Assembly (NCBI GenBank): GCA_963402885.1
Contig: OY727093.1
Coordinates: 14,997,501-15,061,500, forward strand
DNA: 64,000 nt
Reading direction: 5' to 3'
Source: Antedon bifida
Taxonomy: Eukaryota > Echinodermata > Crinoidea > Comatulida > Antedonidae
Shown: one piece after another, positions 13,217 to 25,600 of the stretch
How positions within the stretch are numbered: the stretch's first letter is position 1
How the letters are laid out: every line of letters starts with the position of its first letter
Notes under the pieces: model-generated
What the model saw: the letters and a program-made list of their open reading frames with translations, nothing else
The model's database searches: none
What the model was told of the DNA's origin: nothing
Position numbers and translations under genes: made by a program

Positions 13217-13960
13217 GCAGGCATAAATGTTACCTACTACTACACTACCTGTTGTTGATAACAATTTATCATTATTATAGGATTATTTTCAATAAGAAGT
13301 GCATAATTAGTTCAAAATACTTATCATTTTTCCTATTTCATATGACGATAGGTACAGAAAAAACACAAGTTTCATCAAATACATCGACAATTATGGAATA
13401 CGACATTGTAGTTAATCATTTTGTTAGAAAAAATTTGAGTTTTTGTAAAAGGTCAATGACCTTTTGACCTCTAGTTACGTATAACTGTTGTATTGTTTTT
13501 TAAATGTATATTAGTAGGATATATATACTCTACACATTGGTACTTAAGTTATTTAGATATGATTATAAAACAATGGATTATAGGCATAAACGCTACCTCC
13601 TACCCCAAAATTGTTTACATTACATTTGTTCAACTTATCAATTTCAATAAGAATAGTACATCATTACTTAAAATTCTTCTAGTTAACATCATGTTTCCTT
13701 TTTTATATATCGATAGATACAGAAAAAACATAATTTTGATTATCCACGATTATGGCATACGACATTGCAGTTAATCATGTTTTAAAGGAAAAATTTTTTT
13801 GTAAAAGGTCAATAACTTTTTGACCTCTAGTTATATAAATAAGTGTTGTATTATTTTTAAATTGCATATTAGAAAGAAATATATATTCCACACATTGATA
13901 TCAAGATGATTGAGATTGGATTATAAAACCACAAGTTATGAGCATAATGTTACCCCCTAC
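13217..13960 (+). repeat. about 360-bp direct repeat, two to three diverged copies
   Basis: Landmarks recur at matching spacing. GCATAAA-type blocks sit at 13221, 13584 and 13942, and AAAAGGTCAATGACCTTTTGACCTCTAG-like blocks at about 13448 and 13804. The copies carry many substitutions. They lie inside the element at 12130-14154. Confidence 0.65.
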
Positions 13961-14784
13961 CCCAAAAATATTTACGGAATAAAATCGCTATATAGTTGTT
14001 GAGATTACGTAAAAAATAATGTGTTCCAATGCTTTAATTTTTGGTGACTTTTAATATGTCATTCTAAACTACATTTGGAATGAAAATATCAATGTTTCGT
14101 TACTATTGCAATTTGTGGTGGGTTTACCTCTAAATATCACTAGATTGACTGGACTAATAATTAATAGCGTGCTGATGCATCGGCCTTTTGCTTGTTTCAT
14201 TTTCATAGCTGGCGGTGACAGTTGAGTTGATAGAGTATCTAACTCTAAGTTCATTAGTTGTTGGGTTGTAGAAATTGCATTAGCGCCCTCAAAAAGGTTA
14301 TGGAGACAAGCGAATGAAGTGAAACACGTAATTCTTCTAAACCATTAGTTTTTTATAGCATAGATAATAGTAATATGATAAAAATATACTGAAAATCATA
14401 TCTTCCTGGTGTTATCAGCCCCACAAAATCTACAACATGGTGACAAGTTACAATCGTAATCAAACATTCACAAAACATTTTAGGCCTACATAAAAAAACG
14501 CCGAAAAAGACAGACAAAACCAATTAAGTTACAATAAAGGTTTTAAAAATACTGTACTGTATTCTACTTTTGTTGCTTAATTATTTAAAATTTAAGTACA
14601 GTAATTTATAATTTAGAATTATTGCAAAATAGACCTACAAAGTGGAAACACATGTTTAATTTTTTCACGAAACAAAAGGAATAGTCTCGAGAAAGTTTCC
14701 TCATGATTAATTTTTGTTAGGCCTACGACTTAAAAGATGAATATGCATTTTCGTCTATGAGCACTCTCACTAGATCACCGGTGA

Positions 14785-14905
14785 CTAGATACTGAACGCA
14801 AGGACGTAAATGCAAGTAATTTGACCAATCACGACGCCATGGGTCATCCGAACTACTGCTTGTGATTGGTCAACTCACGTTATGACTACGTCGTTGCGTT
14901 GCGTG
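14785..14905. repeat. palindromic repeat upstream of the Ly6-like gene
   Basis: TTTGACCAATCACGACG is followed about 35 bases later by GTGATTGGTCAA. The outer arms also pair loosely through AACGCAA and GACGTA blocks. A related palindrome with the same GACCAATCACGACG core lies at 18676-18845 in intron 2 of the same gene. It ends about 150 bases before the ATG, so it may contribute CCAAT-box sequence to the promoter; that is inference. Confidence 0.5.
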
Positions 14906-15062
14906 ATCAAGAGTGGATCGACCTTGATTGTTGTGTAACCTTTGACACATGTATGCTCCAAATAGCATCATTCAGTCAGTGCATCAAACACAAGCTATTT
15001 ATTTTACTCGGAGCTAGCCGCACCCATAAAATAACCCGACATTTATTTTTCTAAGAAGAATC

Positions 15063-18000
15063 ATGAAGTACTCGCTGGCCGTTTTTGCAGTTGCTCTTTT
15101 TATAGCTGGAGGTAGGTTAAGACTAAACAATTGCAACTTTGATTCACGAAAGTGTGTTTAAAAGTTTCGGTTAAAACTACTTTAATTAAGTCATCTTCAA
15201 CGATCATCTATTTACGGAGGTTATGATGAGTCTTTGACTTTCAGTTTCAACATTTTGAGAGAATTGATATGAAATGGCATAACATTAACAATCAACGCCT
15301 ATTTCAATTCAATTTCGCATGTACTCATTAAAGGAAGGGACACCATGTTCAATAATAAACATTGCACTGGCACTACTACTTCTAGAGACATTAAGTAGAT
15401 GTCGAGAAATTGGCAGGAGTGGTGGGGTTGCTGCTTATATTCATTCATCACTTATTTATAATGTCCTTGACCATAGTGTTATCCATTGTGAAACTCTATG
15501 GCTAGATGTGTCGGATAACCACACTAATATTACAATTGGTATCATTTATAGACGATGCAATACGAATGTTTCTGAATTTTGTAATAGTTTACTAGATGTT
15601 TTGTATTCACTAAATGTTGATAAAAAACGCTGCATTATTATTATTTAAACCTTTATCTGGAAATATGTTAAATCTTGACGAAATTAACATACAATTTCAA
15701 AAAGTAATTAGTTGGTGTAACGCCAATAAATTAACAATTAATACTGACAAAACTAAGTTTATTGTTTTTCGTTCAAGAAATAAAAACATTAGTATAAATG
15801 GCTCTATCAAGATAAATAATAATAAGATTTCTGAAACGGATACGATTTCTTTTGTTGGTATTATTTTGGATAAATTTCTTTCATTTAAAGACCACATTGT
15901 TGATTTGAACAATAAATTAAGGAAGCGGGTTGGTATTTTATTTAAATTACGGCACTATATCCCTCGGAACACTTTAATCTTGCTTTACAATGCTTTTATT
16001 CAGCCACATCTAATGTATGGTATTCGGGATGGTATTGAGATAAGGGGTAGCACATATGATTCGTATTTAAAACCCCTTTTAGTTACACAAAAAATGTGTG
16101 TCAGGTGTATGACTTTTTCTAAGTTTGGAACACATTCATTGCCTTTATTTCATTTACTTAAAATATTAGATATAAACAAACTTTATACCTTATGTGTTTC
16201 TAAATTCGTTTCTGATCTATTTAATAATAGATTACCTCACAGTTTATCTGATTATTTTGAAACTACCGATCATGCATATAATACACGATTACTAATGAGA
16301 TTTGAAGTAGGCCCCTTAAAATTCCAACAATTTAGGTGTTCCGAGAATTAGCATTTTTCTACTTGTTTGTTATTTATGGGATTTGTATTGCTACTCCAAA
16401 ATGTAATACTAAATTATAATACTTACAATATTATAATTTGTAGAAACAAAGGTTGAGATTTTATAAGAACAAAAATGCAGACAAAATACAGATAAATTAG
16501 GAGACTAATACTGTGTAATATAGTTTGTAGTACGGTAGATAGAAAACGTTTTTGGTTGAACGTTCATAAAAAAACTTACTACAGTACGTAGTTCTATTAA
16601 GCCGATTTTCCACTAGGCGAATTTGTTCGCGCGAAAGTGTCAGCTTTCACGCATGCGTAGAGAGGCATTGGAAGGTGGAAACATGAATACGCATGCGTGT
16701 AACCACTTTCGATTCGCGCGAACAAATTATTTCGCTTAATGGAAAATCGGCGATGATAATGGAAATAGAACACTAATCAGTACCGTGCATGGTACTGAAT
16801 GAATCCGGTATGTACCAGGTACTGAATAATTCCAGTATCATGTCGCGCTGTCTGCATTGACCTGAACGTTTTCTTGGATGGAGTGGAGTATGGATTACTA
16901 CACATCCCATTGTTATTTCCGTTTCAGTCGAGTTTTCTAAAAGACTAAACAAAATTCAGATATAACAGCAAATCTATAATAATTTATAATAATATAATTT
17001 TGTCTCTAATTACTTCTTCTTTTTTTTTTCTTATGTGGGTTCATCCCACTTTTATTTCCATACAACTGTTCTCTTTACATATATTTTTCACTATACACTA
17101 TACATATCATTATATTAACAATGTTTGTTTAATCATCTGTTTACATATACTTATTTAAAGAGTTTTATTCATTTGTTTACATATTATCACATTGATTACA
17201 TAGCTTCCTCTTTTTATACATATTATCTGTAACACATTTTCATTAACAAGCTTATTTTTTTCTTACATAGTTGTTTTTGTTTTTTTCATCTACCATATTT
17301 TCATCAATGCATATTACATTACTTACTAAATGTTTACTGTTAACATAATATTGTTCCCATCCTTTAACATTAATATTAATATTTTTGTTGAAATTTAATG
17401 TTTACAAAACTTCTATTTCCAACAGATTATCCATTTTTTGCATCTATAACTCCTTAAATTTTCATTTAACTTTTTTACTTTCTTCTCTTATGTGGATTCA
17501 TTCCACTTTTTTTTTTACTTATTTCCTTTAAAAACTATTTCCATATATTATTTTGCTTATACATACATTATCATTTAACCACATTGATTACATAGTTTCC
17601 TCTTTTTATACATATTATCTATAACACATTTTCATTAACAAAGCTTATTTTTTCTTACATAGTTGTTTTTGTTTTTTTTTTCATCTACATGCATATTTAT
17701 TTCATACAATTATAATACGTTTATGTTTAATAAATCCATCCCATGGGTTTGTCCCATTTTATTTTTCTTTGGATTTATCAATGCAAACATATTTTCATTT
17801 AACAATGCATATTCTCTGTTATACTAATTACTTACTAACTTTTTACTGTTAACATTATATTTTTCTCATCCTTTATTATTGATCCTTTTGATCTTTAAAT
17901 GTTTACAAAATTTATTTCCAACAGATTATCCTTTTTTGCATCTACAGTATAACCCATCAAAGTTTCATTTAACTTTTTTTTTCTTATGTGGGTTCATTCA

Positions 18001-19412
18001 ACTTTTTTTTTTTTTTACCTATTTTCTTTAAAAAATATTTCCATATATTATTTTGTTTATACATACATTATCATTTAACAACATTTATGTTTAATGATCC
18101 ATAAAAAAAAAATTAGACATTTTTTTTCTTCTTTTTAACAATTTTATCATTTCAAAATTCCACATGCAGTAAGAATGTGCATATTACATATATATACCTA
18201 TATGAAAGCTTTGATGAATACACTTCACTACTTATACCTAAACCTAATTACTTCTTCTTAATTTTAAATAATGTCTATCATTGAAATTCAATAGAAACTT
18301 GGAAATGGTATATAATGGTTGTGGTATACAAAGATTCATAAAATACGTTTTAAAAAGCACACAAAAATGCAAGCATAAGCACAACAATCAAAATAAATTG
18401 AATCTTGAATCAAATTGATCCTTAATTAATTACGTATAATAACTTGGACTACTTAGAAAGCACTGATTTTTATTTGTTTTAGCTGGTGCTATCGACTGTT
18501 ACGAGTGTCAAGATTGTAGTACACCCAAAAACAGCATTACCTGTCCAGAAAACCAGCTTGGTGAATTCGTATGTGGCTTGGCAGTTTCGGGTGACCGTGA
18601 GTATACTTTCCATCTGGCTACCAATATAATGCAGTAATGTTCATAATTAATAATTATTATAATTATACACTAAAGCAGCTTGGTTCCCACTAGGATTTAT
18701 AAGCGTAACACAAGTCATTTCGACCAATCACGACGAGATATGGTCCATCGGTCGTGTTTAGTCAAATTCCGTGCCGTGCGCTTACGTCGCTGCGTTGCAT
18801 CAGGAACCGCCAAGCTTGGTACCCACTATGACGCAAGCGACTGTTTGAATTATCCTTATAGCTTAAATATGTATTGTCCCCCAAAAACATGAAAAATAAA
18901 GATTAATAAAGTCGGATTTTGAATAGGCCATTTTGTAGTTTTAATCAAGTTAATCACTTCCGCAGAAAAAAAACCCGAAAAAATGACAAAAGAAACGGAT
19001 AAATTCAACCAAAAGGCAGCCAATTTTACTATTTTTTGCTTTAAATTACAGTTTTTTTGTCACAAAAAGTAGATGAAAATATTAATACGCATGCGCATTA
19101 GTGAACATTTTCGCAAAACCGGCTTCATGATTGGAGGTCCATGCATTGGTAGTTGCGTTGCGCTCACTTGCGTTCTATCTATTGATTGAACTTTATTACA
19201 AACGGACGGTTTCATTTTTAGGTAAAGACCGAACCTGCATTGCTAAATCTGCATGTGATCTTCTGATGCCAAAATGTGACGATGATACACAAACTGACTG
19301 CTTTGCATGCTGTGGTGATAAGGATAACTGCAACTCATCTGCAATTGTAGGAATTAATCTTCTGACTGTAGTCAGCGTTGTTTTGATCAGTTTGTTCTTT
19401 TCAAGACAGTAG
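15063..19412 (+). CDS. Ly6/uPAR (three-finger) domain protein, GPI-anchored, 117 residues
   Basis: Three exons, 15063-15111, 18483-18596 and 19222-19412 (TAG at 19410-19412), give 117 residues with matching phases. Residues 1-16, MKYSLAVFAVALFIAG, are a signal peptide. The mature part begins with the family's typical CYEC and ends with the hallmark CCGDKDNCN. Twelve cysteines lie in about 70 residues. A hydrophobic tail (VGINLLTVVSVVLISLFF) follows an SS/NSSA-type small-residue stretch, as expected for GPI attachment. Exon 1 carries the signal peptide and exons 2-3 the LU domain, the usual Ly6/CD59 gene structure. Such proteins sit on the outer cell surface as receptors or modulators; the ligand cannot be read from sequence. 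Twelve rather than ten cysteines suggests one extra disulfide. A poly(A) signal follows at 19803. Intron 1 (3.4 kb) is mostly transposon-derived. Confidence 0.88.
15319..16351 (+). mobile_element. LINE relic with internal deletion (endonuclease piece joined to reverse-transcriptase C-terminus)
   Basis: The first frame (15319-15648) contains GGVAAYIHSSL, CETLWLDV and IGIIYRRC, which resemble the end of an AP-type endonuclease domain of CR1/Jockey-like LINEs. The second frame (15614-16351) contains WCNANKLTINTDKTKFIVF, then FVGIILD, LYNAFIQPHLMYGI and related blocks typical of the region just past the catalytic core of LINE reverse transcriptase. The catalytic YADD region and the rest of the polymerase are missing, so endonuclease and RT tail are juxtaposed near 15640. 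The element is inactive and lies in intron 1 of the Ly6-like gene, in the same orientation as the gene. Confidence 0.75.
16601..16751. mobile_element. palindromic MITE
   Basis: The left arm GCCGATTTTCCACTAGGCGA and following TTTGTTCGCGCGAA pair with the right arm TTCGCGCGAACAAA through TGGAAAATCGGC. The two arms also share inner GCATGCG blocks. No internal coding frame is present. The target duplication is not clear to me. Confidence 0.7.
16985..18120 (+). repeat. T-rich, G-poor repeat block in intron 1 of the Ly6-like gene
   Basis: About 1.1 kb of strand-asymmetric sequence, very rich in T and poor in G. Repeated landmarks are CTTATGTGGGTTCATCCCAC-type blocks near 17030, 17487 and 17977, and a CTTCCTCTTTTTATACATAT block near 17210 and 17598. 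The spacing of about 400-490 bases points to diverged tandem units. No coding frame is present. Confidence 0.65.
18676..18845. repeat. palindromic repeat related to the one at 14785
   Basis: This sequence in intron 2 carries TTTCGACCAATCACGACG, then a partly complementary TCGTGTTTAGTCAAA arm and a CGCTTACGTCGCTGCGTTGC outer arm. The motifs and order match the palindrome upstream of exon 1, so both look like old copies of one MITE family. Confidence 0.5.
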
Positions 19413-19802
19413 AAGAGCGGCAAGGCGTCCTACGATATCTATTTAAAAGGGTGTTTCTTCTCTCTCGATGATGTCGTTTAATTACATTTCAATTCTAACT
19501 GACAATTCTAAAAAAACAACATTTGTTGTTGGCAAATTAGTTTGGATGATTTTTGTCACATTTTAAATCCCAAATGCAGTATTAAAAGCACAATTAATGT
19601 AGAAAAAGCAATGTATATCTCACCTCAACTTTACTAGTCTACTGAATTAAAATGAAGACAGCTATGTAGGCCTATACTTTCAAATGAAAGTTTTTCAAGT
19701 TTTGTAACTAACTTGTTAAAGATTGGTTTTAAACAATTTACACTGTAATCCACATGCAAATTAGATGATTTTGTACTTTTTCACGATCTCTTTTCTTTAC
19801 AA

Positions 19803-19808
19803 AATAAA
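19803..19808 (+). terminator. poly(A) signal of the Ly6-like gene
   Basis: A canonical AATAAA lies about 390 bases after the stop codon at 19410-19412 and is followed by T-rich and GT-containing sequence (TACAGTGTCTTCTGG). It is the first clear signal after the stop. Confidence 0.6.
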
Positions 19809-20131
19809 GTATTTGATTTTTACAGTGTCTTCTGGTATTATTCTGACTTTTTCGGCAAAGAAAACAAGTGTATTTTTTAAATAACATACAGTGTGCTCTG
19901 CCTGTTTACACGAAGTTCAAACAAGATATAATTTAAAGGAAAAAATTGCTTTCAATATTGATTGAATTAACATAATCAACATACGATACATATGTATATG
20001 AGGAGCCTGGTAGTACTGTATATGTATATGAGGAGCCTGTTAGTATATGTATATGAGGTGTCTGGTTGGTTGGTTTGTTGACATGTCTAAAGTAGGCCAA
20101 AATATTACTAATTATGAGAACTAAATTATAC

Positions 20132-20167
20132 CAGGGAAGAGTTAAATTGCAATTTAATTCTTCCCTG
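20132..20167. repeat. short near-perfect palindrome
   Basis: CAGGGAAGAGTTAAATTGC is followed directly by AATTTAATTCTTCCCTG. The arms pair over about 17 bases with one mismatch and almost no loop. Function unknown. Confidence 0.6.
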
Positions 20168-22085
20168 ATTATACAGTATATTATATTATATTTAGGGAAT
20201 TGTGTAGGCCTTCGTCTGTTCTATCGCATCCAATCAAATCTGGAATATGTTATAGGCCTATGTTTTTAATATATATACCAGTTGATGTTGAATTTATTTC
20301 TAAATGAACACACAAATGATTCACACAATTCAATTCGTTGCGTTGAGACAAAAAAATACAATACAAAACAAAAAGTACAAAATCCACGTAGTCTCTATCA
20401 TGTTGCTAATGACATGGTAAAAACTATTAGGTGGCCTATAGGCTAGAATCTATTTGTACGAGAGGTGATGGCCAAGAACACAAGTCGTAACTAGTATATA
20501 TTAAAGCTGCTGGATGATTTATCAAAGATGTCACGCTCAAGAAAAGACATAAGAGATCATTAATCAACAGTGAAACCAGGTAGGCCTACAGTAGTTTATG
20601 TTTCGGTGCGTTTAATGCCACATACCATGGTAGTATGTCTGCACATTAAGCGAGATTTTTGTTATGGCCCACGTCTGTCGCGAATGACAATTATGTCAAT
20701 TAGTTTAGATTCATCTGAATGATGGATGAAACTAAGCCAGGATTGTTTAAAGCACCTTGATTGGTTCTAATATTGATATGGGCTTCTCTCGTCCAGTCCA
20801 GTGCACACCTTGACCAGAAAGGCATAGGCCAATACGTCTGAGGCAGATATAGATGCAGGGGCTGTCATAAGGAAGAGTCAGCAGTGCTGATATCAAATAC
20901 CTAATGGGACCCCAGCTCCATTAAGCGATATTAATTATATACACACAAACAACATATTCTCGATAGCAGATTAACTTGGCCCTGGTAAGAAAAGTTTACT
21001 CCAGTTTCTACCAAAACAACAAGATCGACTGTGCACTCGAGATTATCCATAGAATTTAACTCGAGCCATACACGCGAGCACTTAACTCGTGTAAAATGCA
21101 GCTTTCTTTCAAAAACTGAATATTCAAATTTTTCTTTCGTATTATGAGTCGCTTTATAACAAATAACAACACAAAAGAATATTAGCATCTGTGGATGTCA
21201 TTTAATATACAGTTACATTTACAAACTGTTGTCAAACTGAACCATAGATAAAGTTTTTATAAATTCAAATAATATATTTTTTATCAATGCTAAAAGACAA
21301 AATGCTATATTATTACACTGTGGGAGGAACCCTATATTTTTCTACAAATACATTCTATATACTTTCATACCCCATAGGAAAAAAACATTGCAAAAATAAT
21401 AAATGCTATGCAATATATATTATAGTTCTTTTAGAGTAAACTCTTGCAAATATTCATATTCTATCATTATTATATTACTGTATCATGGTTTAATATTCGA
21501 AATATTAAAATAAAAATAATATTCAAAAATAATATTCAGAAAGGATATTTACACATTGTGTTATAATTATAATATTGATCGTATTTGAAAGGTTTAGCAT
21601 TTGATACATAATTTAAATAGTAATGGTGATCATTTGAGATCAAATAAGCTATATTGCATAAATAAGTGATAAAACATATCATTTTGAAAGTACAAGGTCA
21701 AAATCTTCTTCACCCCTTTTTAGTTCATTATAAAAACTAATACTAAAACATTGTTACAAAGTAGAAAGTATTGAAACAATAGAGAGATACAGTTGAAATA
21801 ATTCCACACAATATATTAATAATTAGAACAATAAATTGTGTGTACAGTCAACTACTACTACTACTATCTCGACTGATATATATATATTATAATATATTAT
21901 GTTGGTTTGGGCGTTACATTACTAATTGCCATCAAGTCAGGTCAAATTAAGGTCAAATCAGGTCAAAACATGTCAGTCGCACTATAATAAACTATAAAAA
22001 ATACTGCAATCAATTCCATGAAATTACAGTAAGTATAAAATATATGAGTCATGCATTGAGTAAATTTACATCTAAACTGTATCTC

Positions 22086-22091
22086 TTTATT
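22086..22091 (-). terminator. candidate TEP1 poly(A) signal
   Basis: AATAAA on the minus strand, about 510 bases beyond the TEP1 stop codon. A variant ATTAAA lies closer at 22283-22288. I cannot choose between them from sequence. Confidence 0.25.
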
Positions 22092-22600
22092 TTCATATCT
22101 AAATATCTAATTGTTCAAATTGAGATGACATTGTGGAATGCACTAAATACATTAACATTATTGAGTAGATATCCTTGGTCGAAAAAATATTTTTGTTTTT
22201 CTCATCTTAATTGTTTCATATTTTATCCATCCTTATCACTGAGCAGTTTAGAACTTCTGTCACTTTCAATTTGGATACAGTATTTAATAATAAGTAATAT
22301 AAAATAAATATCATAATAATAAAGATAAAAAGGTTTTTACTACATTTCCCTGTAGGAAAAAGTATTTCAATATCAATTTTTAAAACTAAGTTAGGAAAAC
22401 ATGTGAAATACACACACGAAAACAGTAAAACACATGCAAACAAAATACTGAAAAGTAATAAACATACTATTTACATACAGTACTTTATAGAATTATCCCA
22501 CATTAAGAATAATTATAATACTTCTTTTCCAACAAGGACTGTGTTTCACTAACCATCTGGAAAAGAGGCCTTAATATCAACGTAAAATCGAATCAACATG

Positions 22601-25600
22601 TTAGGCATCACTTTTAAGGAAGTATACATTTCCAAGCTTGTCTCCGCAAGCGATGAATTTGCTATGATGTCTTTTGGTGGCTGCCATACTGGTTACAGGG
22701 GCCAGACAGTAAAACTGACCAATCTGAAGTATTTAACAATAACCATATTAGTCATAGTGTACTACTGTAGAAACAAATGAAGACACCAGGGTGCGTATCC
22801 AGCATTATAGATTAGGGGTGGAGGGGCTAAATATTTCATAAACGATAAAAACGATCTGCCGGATTGCAGAAAAATAAAAATAGTCATTATTTTATTTTAA
22901 AAAGACATGGCTGTTATATTTTAGGGTGGGGGGAGGGGGTTGGAGGCCTGTTTACCCCTGCCTAAACTAAATACTATTCAACAAGTCTACAATTAAAGAA
23001 AATATTTGGAACAGACAAGCAGATTAGTTAAATATTAAGGGAAAAAAGGTATACAAAAAATAGAAAAAAAAAAGAGGCAACTCAAAGATATCTATGTCTC
23101 TATATATATATGACCATATAATATGGACACAATGACATCATATCAATACCATATTTTGTCAAACTAATTTTATAGTGTAAACAAAGGTTAAGAGATGCAA
23201 AAAAATATTCTTTCTTTTGTTGTTAAACACAAATTTTAAATAGATAAATTTTGTCTAGATACCGATACTTAAACTTAAATATTAAATGTAGTATCAGTAT
23301 CAAATAAAAACCAAAAATAATATTGCTAAATCTACTTGATGCTGTTTTTTGCCAGAACATGATCAAAAATGAATGCAAATCACACACTTAAATCAATAGT
23401 AGCCTACCTGTGAACGTGAAGCATTAGACCATAACTTTACAGTTCCATCAAGTGAAGATGTTACATACACATCACCAAGATTCACCAAATTTGTAACAGC
23501 ACCTTTGTGGATCTGGGAACATTCCTTTAAAATAAATTGCCAGAGTATTATTATTTCTTAAATAATTCAAATACAATTCTACAGGAGAACCTCTCCTTTG
23601 GGACACCCTTACTCATGGGAAACCCCTATTAACAGACTCTTTCAACTGAAACAAACAAGGGAAAAAATTATGTTTTATCACTACAACCAACCCCTATTCA
23701 GTGGACCTCTATTCAGTGGACACCCTTATATTAAGGGACACTATGTTGGAACCGGGAGATGAATCCTTTTATAGAGTTCTATTCTAATAAAGCATTTGCT
23801 TACACACCACAAAACTGATGAATAAGCGCCTTCAATTACTCCAGAGGGCGCCATATTTACAAGGTAAATTGGGACAAAAATTTCCATCTAGGCCATAGCG
23901 CGGTGATGAAAACTTACATCATCGCGCTAGCCTAGGGCCTAGATGGAAATTGTTGTCCCGATTTACCTTGTAAATATGACGCCCTCTGGAGTTATCGAAG
24001 TTGCTTATATGCACAGCAGTTTAGCATTAAGATGCATTAACACTTGCTGTTCATCAATCTCTTTCAGTGTACATGATATAACAATATTTCATTTTCAACA
24101 TTATTATCTAAACACTTACAATTGCAGTGTGCTCTATTGAGTCTGTATCAGAAACTACAAATAATTCTCCTGAATAGTTGCCAACCATAAAGACAATATC
24201 CTTCATGTGACCACTGGACGAGTCGATGTCCACCACTGTTGCCCACTCTGGGTCGGAACTGTTACTTAGATTGAGAGACAGTAATATCTAAAAATGGACA
24301 AATTAAGTTGTTATTGTGTGAAAAAAAAAGAAATTAATGAAGAGAGGTATAAAATTATACAATTATTACCTTTTAATTATACATTAAAAAATTTAATGCA
24401 ACCTTTAAAATATGCACAGAAAAGGGATTAGGTTTTGCAGAATTGAATAAATAAAACATACTGTACTGACATGGATATAGCCCATAATAGTAACATGCAA
24501 TTTAGTTTAATTTGTATGAAAAATATCCATTCTGATACATTATATTTTAACCAAATATTGTGCTGTGAGGTGTAACTAGTTTCAGTCAACATAAATGCAC
24601 TTTTGGGGTCTGTTTCTGCTGCATAACGCAATTTAACCGGTTATTTTAAAATAGATTAAAAATAGATAACAATAACAAGACCGCGTTTCTGCTCAATTTG
24701 TGCTCCGAAATAACCGGTTAAATCTATGGGTGGTCGTCGAGCAAAACGTCATCATTACCCAAAATGCAATACACTCAGACGGAAGTAGTAAGTTGGCTGT
24801 TTGTTTACATGGACGTTAGTACACACGTGTGTGATATCGCCGAACATCTCAAACATGTTAACATAATAAAATGTTGTCTCCAGGTCTACAAGTTTTGTTT
24901 TTTGTAAAGCCTACTTACCATCACTAATAAAATTAACTCTCATGCCGCCTTCAATAAACATGGGGAGGGTCGTGCAGCGCCCGATCGCCTAGGATAATTA
25001 TTATCTAGCCTAATTCCTCAAAAAGGCGATGTCATACGGCCCCCTTCCCACGTGAACGACTGTTGTCTTTCGCGAGCGCAGTCCTACTAAACACCAAACG
25101 GAAACAAAAACGAGACTCAGAATGTTGCAATACCCACCAAACGAGAGTATATAATTGTTAATTAATTATGAAAACCCAACTTTTATAGCAAAAATCATCC
25201 GAATTTATGTTAAAAATGATAAGTTTAGCCGCAAAAACTTAAATCAAACGAGTGTATCCAAGTCATAGAATATCGCACGCACATAGTGCCTTTAATAGAA
25301 TAATGAGTGTTGAACATTATTTCGTATATTTATGTACTAACATAAATAATAGCACATTTCTATGCTTAATAAAATCATATTTAATATATTATCAAAGGCT
25401 CTGATAACCTTTGTTTTCGGTCGATGTGATGTTTTTCTAAAAAATGATGATGTAAAACGATCAAAGTAAGATTGTTCATTATTCTCCTATTAAAGGCACT
25501 AAGGGCGTGCCATAAATACGCTCGTTTGGTTTCAGTTTTTGTTGCTAAATTCATCGTTTTTAACATAAATTCGGACGATTTTTGCTATAAAATTTGGGTT

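Larger units (their letters stand above)
12130..14154. mobile_element. DNA transposon-like element with about 125-bp terminal inverted repeats
   Basis: The left end starts GTCCAGTCAATCTA and the right end finishes with its reverse complement TAGATTGACTGGAC. TA flanks both sides at 12128-12129 and 14155-14156. Similarity continues inward for roughly 125 bases on each arm, through CCCACCACAAATTGCAATAG and on to AAAGTCACC and GCATTGG, with small indels. The interior holds one open frame of 134 codons on the minus strand and a roughly 360-bp direct repeat at 13217-13960. I see no transposase motif, so the family is not assigned; long inverted repeats and a TA duplication fit a non-autonomous Tc1/mariner-like or related element. 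Confidence 0.7.
19413..22600. other. gene-free spacer between the Ly6-like gene and TEP1
   Basis: AT-rich sequence with no supported coding frame. It holds a three-copy short repeat of TATGTATATGAGGAGCCTG at about 19988-20065, a near-perfect palindrome at 20132-20167 and a (CTA)n run near 21850. The two flanking genes are convergent, so both 3' UTRs lie in this stretch. Confidence 0.5.

Noticed and set aside
15697-15912. a minus-strand protein frame
   Set aside because: It is the antisense shadow of the LINE reverse-transcriptase frame.
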